Source: DATMER01 sp963741305 (lineage in GTDB: Bacteria; Acidobacteriota; Thermoanaerobaculia; Multivoradales; UBA5704). Taken from it: a stretch of 64,000 bases of DNA. The DNA is taken from contig CAVUHL010000003.1 in assembly GCA_963741305.1 (NCBI GenBank), forward strand, positions 1,984,001 through 2,048,000, in the 5' to 3' direction. Under the pieces are notes generated by a model, which was given only the letters and a program-made list of their open reading frames with translations, was not told the origin of the DNA and did not search any database. The stretch's first letter is position 1; each line of letters starts with the position of its first letter. A program made the translations under genes and the position numbers. Of this stretch, positions 28,570-37,248 are shown piece after piece.

Positions 28570-31224
28570 ATGGAGCTGATCTCCACCCAACTGATCTCCA
28601 CCCAACTGATCTCCACCCATATTGGCGCCGACTTCGACGCCTTCGCGGCCATGGTCGCGGCCTCCCGTCTCCATCCCGAGGCGAAGATGTTTTTCCCCGG
28701 CTCTCGGGAGGAGTCGTTGCGCCGGATGCTGGAGAGCGGCCTCGTGGAGCTGTCCGAGCTGCGGCATAAGGAGGTCGATCCCGCGGCCCTGACGCGCGTG
28801 ATCCTCTGCGACGTCCGGCAGAAGGAGCGGATCGGCGTGGTGGCCGAGTGGCTGGAGAAGTACCCCGGGATCGAGGTCTGGGCCTACGACCACCACCCTG
28901 ACACCGAGTCGGATGTCGAGGCCCAGGGCGGAATCGTGGACCCGGGCGCGGGCTCCACTTCCACGATCCTGGTGGAGGAGCTGCGGCGCCGGGGCATGCT
29001 TTGCAATGCGTCGGAGGCTGACCTGCTCCTCCTCGGGATCTACGAGGACACCGGCTCGCTCACCTACGCCACCACGAGCCCGCGCGACTTTGAGGCCGCG
29101 GTCTGGCTCCTCTCCCAGGGTGGCGACCTGGCGACCGTGCGGCGCTTCGTCTCCCGATCGCTCGATCCCGAGCGCCTGGAGATCCTTCACCGGATGACTC
29201 AGCGCCTGGAGGTCCATCGCATCCACGGCCACAGGATCGGCATCGTGGAGGTGGACCTCGATACCTACGTCGAGGAGCTGGCGCCGCTCGTTTCGCGCTG
29301 CCTGGAGGTGTTCGAGCTGCCGGCGCTCTTCGCCCTCTTCGGCGAGGGGACCGAGGGGGACCGGGTCACCCTGATTGCACGGGGCGGCCTGGATGGCTTC
29401 GACCTCGGCGAGCTCCTGGCCGTTTTCGGAGGAGGGGGCCACGCGACTGCGGCCTCGGCGCGCATCAAGGGGGCCACGACCCTGGAGGTTCGCGAGCGGC
29501 TTCTCCAGGAGCTGAGCACGGCGCTGCCTCCGGCCGCCCTCGCCCGCGACCTCATGATCTCTTCCTATGTCGAAATTCCGGCCGGGACTTCCGTCGAGAA
29601 GGCCAAGGCCCTGCTCAACACGCGCCGGGTGAACGCCGCCCCGGCCGTTGGAGACGAGGGCAAGGTGATCGGGATCGTGTCGCGCCAGATCCTCGATGCG
29701 GCTCTCCAGCACGGCCTCGGAGCGCGGCCGGTTTCGACGGTTATGACCCGTGAGATGGAATGGATCGATCCCGAGGCGCCGGCCGAAGCGGTGGGGGAGC
29801 GGATGCTCGCCCGCCACCCGCGGTTCGTGCTGGTGGGAGATCCCTCGTCCGGAAAGCCCCTGGGACTGATCACCCGCATGCAGGTGCTCCGGCATCTCCA
29901 TGGCCGGCTGTCGGATTTTGAGCGGCGCTTCGACCGCCGGACCGAGCAGCTCCGGGAGAAGAAGGAGAGGGTCGCCGATCTTTTAGAGGAGCGCTTGCCC
30001 GAGTTCCTGCTGCGACGCATCAGGACGATTGCGGCGGTCTCGCAGCGGCACGGCATCTCGGTCTACCTGGTGGGCGGCTTGGTGCGTGACCTGCTGCTCG
30101 ACCGGGAGAACCGCGATCTCGACCTCGTGGTGGAGGGGGACGGCCTCGGTTTTGCCGCGCTCCTGTCCGAGGAGCTGGGCGGCCGGGTGCGGACGCATCC
30201 GGTCTTCCTCACGGCCGTGGTGGTGGACCCCGACGGCTTTCACATCGACATCGCCACGGCGCGGAGCGAGTTCTACCGGGCGCCCGCGGCTCTGCCCGAG
30301 GTGCAGACCTCCGCCCTGCGGCAGGATCTGTACCGGCGCGACTTCACGATCAACACCCTGGCGATCCGTCTCGGCCCAGGGACGGCGCCCGAGCTGATCG
30401 ACTACTTCGGCGGCCGGCACGACCTCAAGGAAAAGACGCTGCGGGTGCTGCACAGCCTCTCCTTCATCGACGATCCCACCCGTGTGCTGCGCGCGGTCCG
30501 GCTGGAGCTGCGGCTCGGCTTCCACATCTCGTCCGAGACGCTGCGGCTGGTGGAGGTGGCACTGGACGAGGGGATCTTCGATCTCCTCTCCGGTTCCCGC
30601 CTGCGGGACGAGCTCGTGATGCTGCTCAACGATCCGGCCCTCGCCCTGCGGGGGATCGAGCGCCTGGCCGAGCTCGACCTGCTGCGCGTGCTCCATCCGG
30701 AAGTTTCATGGGGAGATGATTCCCGCGAGCGGCTCCGTGGCGCGCGGGCGGCCTGGGACTGGTACCATCTGGAAGGGCTCACCGATCCTCCAGTGCGGGT
30801 CTGGCGCCTGCACCTGATGGCTCTTTCCGGCAAGTTGGGGGAGCGGCTCGCCGACCGCCTGATGCTGGCCGGCGAGGACCGGCGGCTTCTGGTCTCCTTC
30901 CCCGGGCGCCTGGAGCAGGCGCGGAGGGCGCTCGAAGCTCCGGACCTCCTCCCGCACCAGGCGCTGGAGGCCCTGGAGCCGCTCCAGGGAGAGGAGCTGC
31001 TGTTGTTGATGGCGAGCGAGGATGATGCCGTACGGACTTGGGTGCGCCGTTATCTGAGCGAGCTGCGTCCGTTCGAGCTGGGAATCCGGGGCGCCGACCT
31101 GGTAGCCGCGGGCGTGCCGCCGGGTCCGCGCATCGGCGAGGCCCTGAAAGCCACAAAGAGGGCGCGGCTGGACGGCCGGATCGGAGCCGGGGAAGAGCTC
31201 CGGCACGCTCTCGAGGAGATTTGA
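28570..31224 (+). CDS. DHH phosphoesterase - CBS pair - tRNA nucleotidyltransferase fusion
   Basis: This is an 884-residue fusion. The DHH domain (ILCDVRQKER, VWAYDHHPD) and DHHA1 (VFGGGGHATAASARIKG) span about residues 1-310. Two CBS domains follow (ISSYVEIPAGTSVEKAKALL, RPVSTVMTREMEWI) to about 440, then a CCA-adding/poly(A) polymerase head (VYLVGGLVRDLLLDRENRDL, RRDFTINTLAIRL, DPTRVLRAVRLELRLGF) and a helical tail. Similar fusions are known in Aquifex and deltaproteobacteria. It probably adds A or CCA residues to tRNA, with the DHH part trimming small RNAs or nucleotides (inference). The N-terminus carries a triplicated five-residue unit. Confidence 0.93.
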   Translation: MELISTQLISTQLISTHIGADFDAFAAMVAASRLHPEAKMFFPGSREESLRRMLESGLVELSELRHKEVDPAALTRVILCDVRQKERIGVVAEWLEKYPGIEVWAYDHHPDTESDVEAQGGIVDPGAGSTSTILVEELRRRGMLCNASEADLLLLGIYEDTGSLTYATTSPRDFEAAVWLLSQGGDLATVRRFVSRSLDPERLEILHRMTQRLEVHRIHGHRIGIVEVDLDTYVEELAPLVSRCLEVFELPALFALFGEGTEGDRVTLIARGGLDGFDLGELLAVFGGGGHATAASARIKGATTLEVRERLLQELSTALPPAALARDLMISSYVEIPAGTSVEKAKALLNTRRVNAAPAVGDEGKVIGIVSRQILDAALQHGLGARPVSTVMTREMEWIDPEAPAEAVGERMLARHPRFVLVGDPSSGKPLGLITRMQVLRHLHGRLSDFERRFDRRTEQLREKKERVADLLEERLPEFLLRRIRTIAAVSQRHGISVYLVGGLVRDLLLDRENRDLDLVVEGDGLGFAALLSEELGGRVRTHPVFLTAVVVDPDGFHIDIATARSEFYRAPAALPEVQTSALRQDLYRRDFTINTLAIRLGPGTAPELIDYFGGRHDLKEKTLRVLHSLSFIDDPTRVLRAVRLELRLGFHISSETLRLVEVALDEGIFDLLSGSRLRDELVMLLNDPALALRGIERLAELDLLRVLHPEVSWGDDSRERLRGARAAWDWYHLEGLTDPPVRVWRLHLMALSGKLGERLADRLMLAGEDRRLLVSFPGRLEQARRALEAPDLLPHQALEALEPLQGEELLLLMASEDDAVRTWVRRYLSELRPFELGIRGADLVAAGVPPGPRIGEALKATKRARLDGRIGAGEELRHALEEI
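28576..28620 (+). repeat. 15-bp tandem triplication inside the DHH fusion gene start
   Basis: The unit CTGATCTCCACCCAA occurs at 28576-28590 and 28591-28605 and, with one change in the last base, at 28606-28620. It encodes LISTQ, LISTQ, LISTH, the last being the native first strand before GADFDAFA. The repeats are in frame and near-identical, which points to recent slippage. Confidence 0.9.
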
Positions 31225-31859
31225 TGCGACGCTGTTGTTCCCTGCTGCTGCTCTTGGCGCTGCCTCTTTCGGCGAGGGAGTCGGACCGCACCGTGGAAGT
31301 CCTCCGCTACGGCTGCGCCAATGAGGTGGGGCACCGCGAGATCACGTTGTTCCGCAATGGCACGGTGCGCTTGTTCGATGGCCCTCCCGGCGAGGAGCTG
31401 ATGGGCCTGGCGGAGCTCTCCCCGGAGGAGCTGACCGGAGCGCTGAACCGTCTGCAGGGCGAGGACCTCTCCGAAGCCCGGAACCTGCACAAGGGGATCG
31501 ACGGCCCCTACATCGAGCAGTGCGAGCTCCATCTCCTGCTCCCGGACCGGAAGCCGGAGGTCTACCACTTCGGCCGCTATGACGCCCTCCCCCTGAACCT
31601 TTCCCGCGTGCTCCGCATCGCGGAAGACCTCGCCGCGGAGGTCGATGACTTGAAGGGCGTCGAGGAGCTGCCGGTCAATTACGTGCCGCGGCAGTACGAC
31701 ATCCTCAAGCGGCGGGACAACCAGCGCTACAAGATCATCCGCTTCACGGCCGACAACAACGGGGTGGAGCTGCAGGGGATCGACCAGCCGATCTTCCTCA
31801 TCGTCCTGCGGGAGGAGATGCGGAAGGAGTTCGTGGCCCTCCTGTCGAGAGAAAAATGA
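31224..31859 (+). CDS. Secreted protein of unknown function
   Basis: This 211-residue protein has a short signal peptide (RRCCSLLLLLALPLSA). The mature part is acidic and mixed alpha-beta (VEVLRYGCANEVGHREITLF, LSPEELTGALNRLQ). I recognise no family. Its ATG shares one base with the preceding stop (TGATG), and its stop forms ATGA with rsmD, so it is part of the same operon. The LSPEEL segment with two nearby cysteines (Cys in YGCAN and EQCEL) is reminiscent of small periplasmic proteins, but that is not enough to assign a role. Confidence 0.75.
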   Translation: MRRCCSLLLLLALPLSARESDRTVEVLRYGCANEVGHREITLFRNGTVRLFDGPPGEELMGLAELSPEELTGALNRLQGEDLSEARNLHKGIDGPYIEQCELHLLLPDRKPEVYHFGRYDALPLNLSRVLRIAEDLAAEVDDLKGVEELPVNYVPRQYDILKRRDNQRYKIIRFTADNNGVELQGIDQPIFLIVLREEMRKEFVALLSREK

Positions 31860-32407
31860 AGCCGGGGGTGAGGGTCACGGGCGGCGCCTTCCGTGGGCGC
31901 GGCCTCGCAGTGCCGCCCGGAGCGCGTCCCACCGAAGGCCGGGTCCGCGAGGCCCTCTTCTCGATCTGGAGCGACCGCATAGAAAACGCCCGCGTCCTCG
32001 ACCTCTTCGCCGGCAGCGGAGTGGTGGGGCTGGAAGCCCTGGGCCGAGGCGCGATTTCGGCCTTGGCGGTGGACGACAACCTGCCGGCGATCAAGATCCT
32101 GGAAGTGAACGCTGCTCTGCTCAAAGACAGCGGGATCAAGATCCGCCGCCTCACCCTCCCTCCCGGGCTCTCCCGTCTGACGGGGCCCTTCGACCTGGTC
32201 TTTGCCGATCCCCCCTACGCCTTTGAGCCTTACGGAGAGCTGCTCGCCGGAGTGGCTCCGCTGCTCGCGCAGGACGGAGAAGTGGTCGTCGAGCACTCCT
32301 CCCGGCGCGAGATGCCGCTCGAAGCGGGTCCGCTGGTGAGGGTGGACGTGCGGCGGTACGGGGAAAGCTCGCTGAGCTTCTATAGAAGAATTGGAATAAT
32401 AAGTTAA
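31856..32407 (+). CDS. rsmD: 16S rRNA (guanine(966)-N(2))-methyltransferase
   Basis: This 183-residue methyltransferase has the SAM-binding motif VLDLFAGSGVVGLEALGRG and the N6/N2-type catalytic DPPY motif (LVFADPPYAFEPY). The N-terminus RVTGGAFRGRGLAVPPG, with TRPT replaced by ARPTEGRVREALFS, is the typical RsmD start. It modifies G966 of 16S rRNA on the small subunit. The ATG overlaps the previous stop. The gene ends the operon, one base before a palindromic operator-like site. Confidence 0.92.
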   Translation: MKPGVRVTGGAFRGRGLAVPPGARPTEGRVREALFSIWSDRIENARVLDLFAGSGVVGLEALGRGAISALAVDDNLPAIKILEVNAALLKDSGIKIRRLTLPPGLSRLTGPFDLVFADPPYAFEPYGELLAGVAPLLAQDGEVVVEHSSRREMPLEAGPLVRVDVRRYGESSLSFYRRIGIIS

Positions 32408-32408
32408 A

Positions 32409-32420
32409 GCAAGCGCTTGC
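32409..32420. promoter_or_regulatory. LacI/GalR-type palindromic operator candidate
   Basis: A perfect 12-bp palindrome GCAAGCGCTTGC with a central CG lies 74 bases before the glycoside-hydrolase-like gene. LacI-family operators have this form (for example GCAAACGTTTGC). No regulator gene of that family is in the window. Confidence 0.4.
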
Positions 32421-32493
32421 ACCTTCCGAACCGGATGTACTGGCTGTTCGGACGAGTAGCAGGGCATCCCTTACTCAAATAGAGAGGTGAAGG

Positions 32494-35187
32494 ATGGCGC
32501 TTCGGAATCGGAAGTGGTTGGCGACAGCTTTGTTCTCGGGGCTGTTCGCCGCCGGGCTTCAGGCCCAGAACGTCGAGCAATGGTGCCGGTGGGAGAACAC
32601 ACGGCTGTCCGCAAACGACTATCAGCCCAATGACAACCCCTATCGCAAGCTGACGCTGAACGTGACGTTCACACCCCAGGCCGGCACGTGCTCGGGCTCC
32701 ATGTGGTGCACTCCGTTTACCGTCCCCGGTTATTGGGATGGCGGCAAGACCTTCAAGATCCGCGGCACGTTCCCGGCGGGGACCTGGGACTGGAGCATGA
32801 CGTGCAGCGGCACGTCCAACGGCTTCAACTGCGCCAACGATCCGGCGCTCAATGCGCCGACGGCAACGGGCTCGTTCGTCGTGAGCAACGGCCCGGGCCA
32901 GTGCGACCCGGCGCAGACCAGGACGTACGACCTCCTCGAGAAGGGCCTTCCCCTGCCGACCACGAACGCCACCCTGCTCAAGTCCCTGACCTACGGCGAC
33001 GGAGTGACGCCCTACCACTGGCGGGCCGACACCACTTGGAGGGGACCGATCGCGGAGATCAAGGACCCGGCCAACACGGTCAACGGCGTGTTCAATCCAC
33101 TCAAGTGGAAGCAATTCCTCGACGATCGCGTAGCCAAGGGGTTCAACACCGTACTGATCGGCGTGGCATCCTCCGCCGACGATCCCACGGACGGTACCCA
33201 GCTCCTCTTCGAGGACATCGGCACGCCCTGCACCGGGGCGACCTACCCCAAGTCGTGCTCCCGCTGGCGCCCGCTCAAGTACTGGCGCCAGTTCGACGAG
33301 ATCGTCAAGCTGGCGAACGACCGCGGCATGGTGGTGGTCATCACCTCCGTCATGGACCCGCAGGGCAACGCCACCAACTCGAACCCGATCTATCCCGATC
33401 CGGCGGACGCCGAGATCTTCGCGCGCAACCTGGCGGGCCGCATGGCGGGGAGCCATGTGATGTTCTCGCCTTCGCTGGACGATCCGCTCAGCGCGTCGAG
33501 CACGCTCCTGGATGCGGTCGGCGCCAAGCTCCGCGCGACGGCTCCACGCCACCTGATCACAGCGCACCTGGCCGGGCAGTCGAGCATCTGCGACTACGTG
33601 ACCGTGCACGGCAAGAGCTGGCACCAGATCCACCTGTTTCAGAGCGGACACGCGAAGAGCGCCAGCAACGCATGCCCCGGCTTCGGCCTGAACAGCTATG
33701 AATGCTCGGTCTACCGCGCCCGGATGATGCCGGACTGGCTGGCGCCGAACCCCACGGCTCCGCCGGGTTGCATCCCAGCAGCGGGGCTGACCCCGACCAA
33801 GGCGAACGGCAACGCCGAGGCCGCCTACGACGTGGTGGACACGCCGGCGACCCAGACGATCGACTCCGCTTACGGCGTGCGACATACCGGCTATGCGAGC
33901 GCTCTCAACGGCGCCTTCGGAGTGACCCTCGGGGTGGAGGGGATCGTCCTGTGGAGCAATCCAATCAACCGGCTCAACAGCCCGGCCGCCGACGACATGA
34001 AGTACCTGGGTGAGCTCTTCGACCTGAGCCCGTGGCAGATGCTGCAGCGGCGGACGCCGCGCATCAAGAACCAGCCGACGCTGGCTTCGGACGAAGACAA
34101 GAAAATGATCATGGCTGCGACCCTCGACAGCAAGTTCGCCATGATCTACATGCCCGACAACGCGGACGTGCAGTTCGATGGCTCGTTCCTGTCCGGCTTC
34201 GACTGCTCTCTTGCGGACCGTGGAGGCTGGACCATCACCTGGGTGAATCCCAGGACGAAGTCCACCGCGTCCCAGGGAGCCTGCACGAACATCGCGCTGA
34301 ACGGCGCCACCCGGAAGATCACGCGGCCAGGCGGAACGTGCGCCGACGGCGACCTGGGCAACTGCGACTGGGTCGTGCAGATCAGGAAGGTCGGCTTCTA
34401 CGGCGCTTCCGCCGTGGGGCCTGTGAGCCTCGCGGTCTGGGCCGAGCCTCTGGACGAAGGCTGGAGCATCGAAGCCAGGCAGGAGGGCGGCGAAGCGTTC
34501 GCCGTCAGCGAGCCGACTGAAAACAGCCGGATCGCGAAGCAGCCCGTGGTGGCCAGCGATGCGGCTGGCGCCCATTTCGTGGTCTGGGAATCCCAGACGG
34601 GCGACGACCAGCTCGACATCCTGCTGCGCCGCGTCGACGGCAAGGGGCGCCTCCTCGACCACGAGTACACTGTTAACGTCACCCGCGAGTACGACCAGAC
34701 GAATCCATGGGTCGCCACGAACCCGGCGGGGAAGGGCGGGCTCATTGCCTGGGCGAGCCATGCGCAGGACGGCGATCTCGGGGGCATCTTCGCGCGCCTG
34801 ATCAATCCGGCAGGCGTCCCTTTCGGTCAGGAGATTCAGGTGAACGAGGTCACAGCGGGCCGGCAGGACTTCCCGGAAGTGGTGATGTCCCCCGACGGGA
34901 GCTTCGTCGTAGCCTGGACGAGCGGCGGGCAGGACGGGGATGAGGAGGGGGTTTACCTCCGGCGGTTCGACTCGCGCGGACGCCCCCTGTCCGGCGAGGT
35001 CCGGGTCAACGAGACGACAGCCGGTGCGCAGTGGCTGTCGGCCCTGGAGCCGTTGACGGGAGGCGGGTTCCTGGTGCGCTGGACCGGCTACTCCCCGGAT
35101 GGCGAAGACCTGGGTCTGCTCGCGCGCCTGTATGACGCCTTCGGAAATCCGATCGGCGGAGAGCAGGCCGGATCCACCGCACGGTAA
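32494..35187 (+). CDS. Secreted DUF5060 / apiosidase-like (DUF4038) glycoside hydrolase
   Basis: This 897-residue secreted protein has a signal peptide (LATALFSGLFAAGLQA). An N-terminal DUF5060-like beta domain (WCRWENTRLSANDYQPNDNP, TFKIRGTFPAGTWDWSMTC) precedes a TIM-barrel of the apiosidase/DUF4038 type (DGVTPYHWRADTTWRG, KWKQFLDDRVAKGFNTVLIG). The C-terminal 250 residues hold at least three repeats of a VVAWTSGGQDGDEEGVYLRR kind, each with an Asp-Gly loop, as in calcium-binding beta-propeller or concanavalin-like blades. Activity on plant or microbial polysaccharide is likely; the exact linkage is unknown. AGAGGTGAAGG precedes the ATG. Its 3' end overlaps a convergent gene by 182 bases. 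Confidence 0.85.
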   Translation: MALRNRKWLATALFSGLFAAGLQAQNVEQWCRWENTRLSANDYQPNDNPYRKLTLNVTFTPQAGTCSGSMWCTPFTVPGYWDGGKTFKIRGTFPAGTWDWSMTCSGTSNGFNCANDPALNAPTATGSFVVSNGPGQCDPAQTRTYDLLEKGLPLPTTNATLLKSLTYGDGVTPYHWRADTTWRGPIAEIKDPANTVNGVFNPLKWKQFLDDRVAKGFNTVLIGVASSADDPTDGTQLLFEDIGTPCTGATYPKSCSRWRPLKYWRQFDEIVKLANDRGMVVVITSVMDPQGNATNSNPIYPDPADAEIFARNLAGRMAGSHVMFSPSLDDPLSASSTLLDAVGAKLRATAPRHLITAHLAGQSSICDYVTVHGKSWHQIHLFQSGHAKSASNACPGFGLNSYECSVYRARMMPDWLAPNPTAPPGCIPAAGLTPTKANGNAEAAYDVVDTPATQTIDSAYGVRHTGYASALNGAFGVTLGVEGIVLWSNPINRLNSPAADDMKYLGELFDLSPWQMLQRRTPRIKNQPTLASDEDKKMIMAATLDSKFAMIYMPDNADVQFDGSFLSGFDCSLADRGGWTITWVNPRTKSTASQGACTNIALNGATRKITRPGGTCADGDLGNCDWVVQIRKVGFYGASAVGPVSLAVWAEPLDEGWSIEARQEGGEAFAVSEPTENSRIAKQPVVASDAAGAHFVVWESQTGDDQLDILLRRVDGKGRLLDHEYTVNVTREYDQTNPWVATNPAGKGGLIAWASHAQDGDLGGIFARLINPAGVPFGQEIQVNEVTAGRQDFPEVVMSPDGSFVVAWTSGGQDGDEEGVYLRRFDSRGRPLSGEVRVNETTAGAQWLSALEPLTGGGFLVRWTGYSPDGEDLGLLARLYDAFGNPIGGEQAGSTAR

Positions 35188-36625
35188 ACGGTCCGACCCG
35201 ATGCGCCGGTGCCAGCGGGAACCGGCGCACGGTCTTTACGACTTCCGCGTGCTCGTAGCCCATTCTCCTCAGAAACTTCCACGGGCTTCGGGTCGGGGGC
35301 ACATCCACGATATCCACGAGGGCGACGGGGAGTCCCCGGGCCAGGGTCTCCCCGATGCCGTCCGTGAGCCTCTCCAGTCCCTCCTCGGCCGGCAAGCGGA
35401 CCGAGTAGCTGGTCATCGAGACCGCCGGGGCAACCGGCTTCAGCTCGAGCAGCACCTCCATCTCGTCGAAGCCCGGGTAGACGATGAGGCCTGCCTCTCC
35501 AAGCTTTTCGATCGTCGCGAGCCTCTCCTGCCGTGGATATAAGACCCGGCGGTAGCCCACATCCACCACGTTCCAGAGCAGCGCGATCATCCCCAGAACG
35601 ACTGCTTTTCCGCGCAAGCGGGCGCCGAGCGCGCCGAACGCCACGGCTAGCTGCACGTAAAACTGATCGTCCGAGTTGTTCCAATAGATCCCAAAAGCGA
35701 GCACGGCCGCGGCCCAGATGCCAGCAAGAAGGAGCGCCGATCGGTCGCGGGCGAAGAGGAGCGCACAGCAAGCGGCAAGAAAAGCGGCGGCGCGGAGAGG
35801 GACCGTCAGATCCATCTGGTCCCGGAACGCCGCGACCAGGGGAGTCAGGTCCACGAGCGCGCAGGCCGACCCATACAGGGCCCGGGCGGTCGACACGAAG
35901 AAATCGGTCATTCCATACGCCGCCTCGACGCGGGGTGTATCGCTGCCGCCGCCGTAGCGGGTCATCCAGTCGAGGAAGCCATGAGGCGTTGGCGAAGAAG
36001 CCCACGCCGCCGCAAACACCGGCACGGTCGCCAGGGTTCCGATCAGTGCTCCGGCTGCATGCTTCGGCCTCTTCCACAGCGCGAGGGCCAGAGCCGGACC
36101 CAGCAGGAGGTTCTCGATGAAGAACGCCGCGGCCAGGGTTACCGAGAGGCCCGCTGCCAGGGAACGGGGGAGCGACGGCCGTTCCAGGTACCGCAAGATG
36201 AGCCAGGCTACGCCGACCACCGCGGGCATCTGGACCATGTAGGCCTCGTCCATCACCCAGAGCCGGGCGAAGGCGGAGCTGAACGCCAGCCAGGCAGTCG
36301 CATGGTTCGCGGCAAATCGGCTCGGAGCAAGCCGTCGAGCCACTCCGAAGCGGAAGAGGCCGGCGGCGAGCGATCCCGCCAGGATGCTGAGCCGGCGCAG
36401 GTGATCGGCCGCCTCCGCACGGGAGCCGATATCTGACAGATTCATCCACCAGGCGCCGAGAGGCTCGACGAGGAGGTGGTTGGGATTCCAATGGGAGAAG
36501 CCGGCGGAGAGGTTGTGGCTCTGACCCACGCCGTCCGGCGAGATGTGTCCGATGGGGAGGAGAAGGAGGACGAGCGCGGAGAGGAAGGACCAGCAGAGCG
36601 CGTCGCGCAGGTCGGGAGACCTCAT
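35006..36625 (-). CDS. Polytopic membrane protein of unknown function
   Basis: This 539-residue protein has about nine or ten hydrophobic segments (LSALVLLLLPIGHI, LAGSLAAGLFRFGV, AAFLAACCALLFARD, VLGMIALLWNVVDV) and a C-terminal soluble part. The general look is of a glycosyltransferase-C-like or dolichyl-type membrane protein, but no motif is decisive. Its ATG overlaps the rex stop (ATGA), so it is the last gene of the nuo-rex operon. The final 60 residues, after VRWIRPA, are Arg/Ser/Pro-rich and antisense to the glycoside hydrolase gene; they may be read-through after loss of an original stop. Confidence 0.75.
   Translation of the reverse strand: MRSPDLRDALCWSFLSALVLLLLPIGHISPDGVGQSHNLSAGFSHWNPNHLLVEPLGAWWMNLSDIGSRAEAADHLRRLSILAGSLAAGLFRFGVARRLAPSRFAANHATAWLAFSSAFARLWVMDEAYMVQMPAVVGVAWLILRYLERPSLPRSLAAGLSVTLAAAFFIENLLLGPALALALWKRPKHAAGALIGTLATVPVFAAAWASSPTPHGFLDWMTRYGGGSDTPRVEAAYGMTDFFVSTARALYGSACALVDLTPLVAAFRDQMDLTVPLRAAAFLAACCALLFARDRSALLLAGIWAAAVLAFGIYWNNSDDQFYVQLAVAFGALGARLRGKAVVLGMIALLWNVVDVGYRRVLYPRQERLATIEKLGEAGLIVYPGFDEMEVLLELKPVAPAVSMTSYSVRLPAEEGLERLTDGIGETLARGLPVALVDIVDVPPTRSPWKFLRRMGYEHAEVVKTVRRFPLAPAHRVGPFTVRWIRPALRRSDFRRRHTGARADPGLRHPGSSRSSAPGTRLPSTAPGPTATAHRLSSR
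35202..35229 (+). terminator. Hairpin terminator after the glycoside hydrolase gene
   Basis: A 9-bp perfect stem TGCGCCGGT (35202-35210) and ACCGGCGCA (35221-35229) with a 10-nt loop begins 15 bases after the stop and is followed by CGGTCTTTAC. It lies within the antisense coding tail of the convergent membrane protein gene. Confidence 0.55.
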
Positions 36626-37248
36626 TCCCGGAGGAAGAACGCCAGCTCCTCCAGGAAGATCCGGAGGTCCACGTTCTTGAGCAGCACATCGGACCGGCGC
36701 TTCACGCGGACGGGGGCGAAGTTGAGCACCCCTCTTACCCCGGCGTCTGCCAGGGCCTCATAGTTCTCCTGCGCGGCCTCGGCGGGGACGGCGAGCACGC
36801 CGATTTCCGCACCGGCCTCGCGCACGACCTCGACCAGCTCCGAGGCGTGGCGGATCGTGAAACCAGCGATTTCCCGCCCAACCTTGGCTGGGTCCGTGTC
36901 CACGCCGGCCACCACCCGGAACGCGCCGTAGTTGAAGCCGAGGTACTGCGCGAGTGCAGTACCCAGGTTCCCCATGCCGACGATCACCATGGTGTGCTGG
37001 CGGTCCAGTCCGAGAAGCGAGTTCAGGTGGTCCGCCAGCTCCTCGACCTCGTAGCCGACGCCGCGGATGCCGAACTCTCCGAACTGCGCGAGGTCCTTGC
37101 GGATCTGGGTGGCGGAGAGGTGGTAGCGCTGCGCCAGCTCCTGCGAGGAGACGCGCTTGATCCCCATCTCCTGCAAGTGCCGGAGGCAGCGCAGATAGAA
37201 CGAAAGCCGGTTGAGGGTGAGCGGAGAGACCTCCTCCGCCGGGCCCAT
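36622..37248 (-). CDS. rex: Redox-sensing transcriptional repressor Rex
   Basis: This 208-residue repressor has an N-terminal winged helix (LSFYLRCLRHLQEMGIKRVS, SATQIRKDLAQFGEFGIRGV) and a C-terminal Rossmann domain with VGMGNLGTALAQYLGF. A swapped helix (NVDLRIFLEELAFFLRE) ends the protein. Rex leaves DNA when NADH is high relative to NAD+. It is encoded directly after nuoN (TGATG junction) and just before a membrane protein gene (ATGA). A site matching the Rex operator precedes nuoA, so the repressor probably controls its own complex I operon. Confidence 0.95.
   Translation of the reverse strand: MGPAEEVSPLTLNRLSFYLRCLRHLQEMGIKRVSSQELAQRYHLSATQIRKDLAQFGEFGIRGVGYEVEELADHLNSLLGLDRQHTMVIVGMGNLGTALAQYLGFNYGAFRVVAGVDTDPAKVGREIAGFTIRHASELVEVVREAGAEIGVLAVPAEAAQENYEALADAGVRGVLNFAPVRVKRRSDVLLKNVDLRIFLEELAFFLRE

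Noticed and set aside
35088..36689. Second minus-strand frame over the membrane protein gene
   Set aside because: Translation is Arg/Pro-rich without membrane segments; the 35006-36625 frame gives coherent transmembrane helices and starts at the rex stop.
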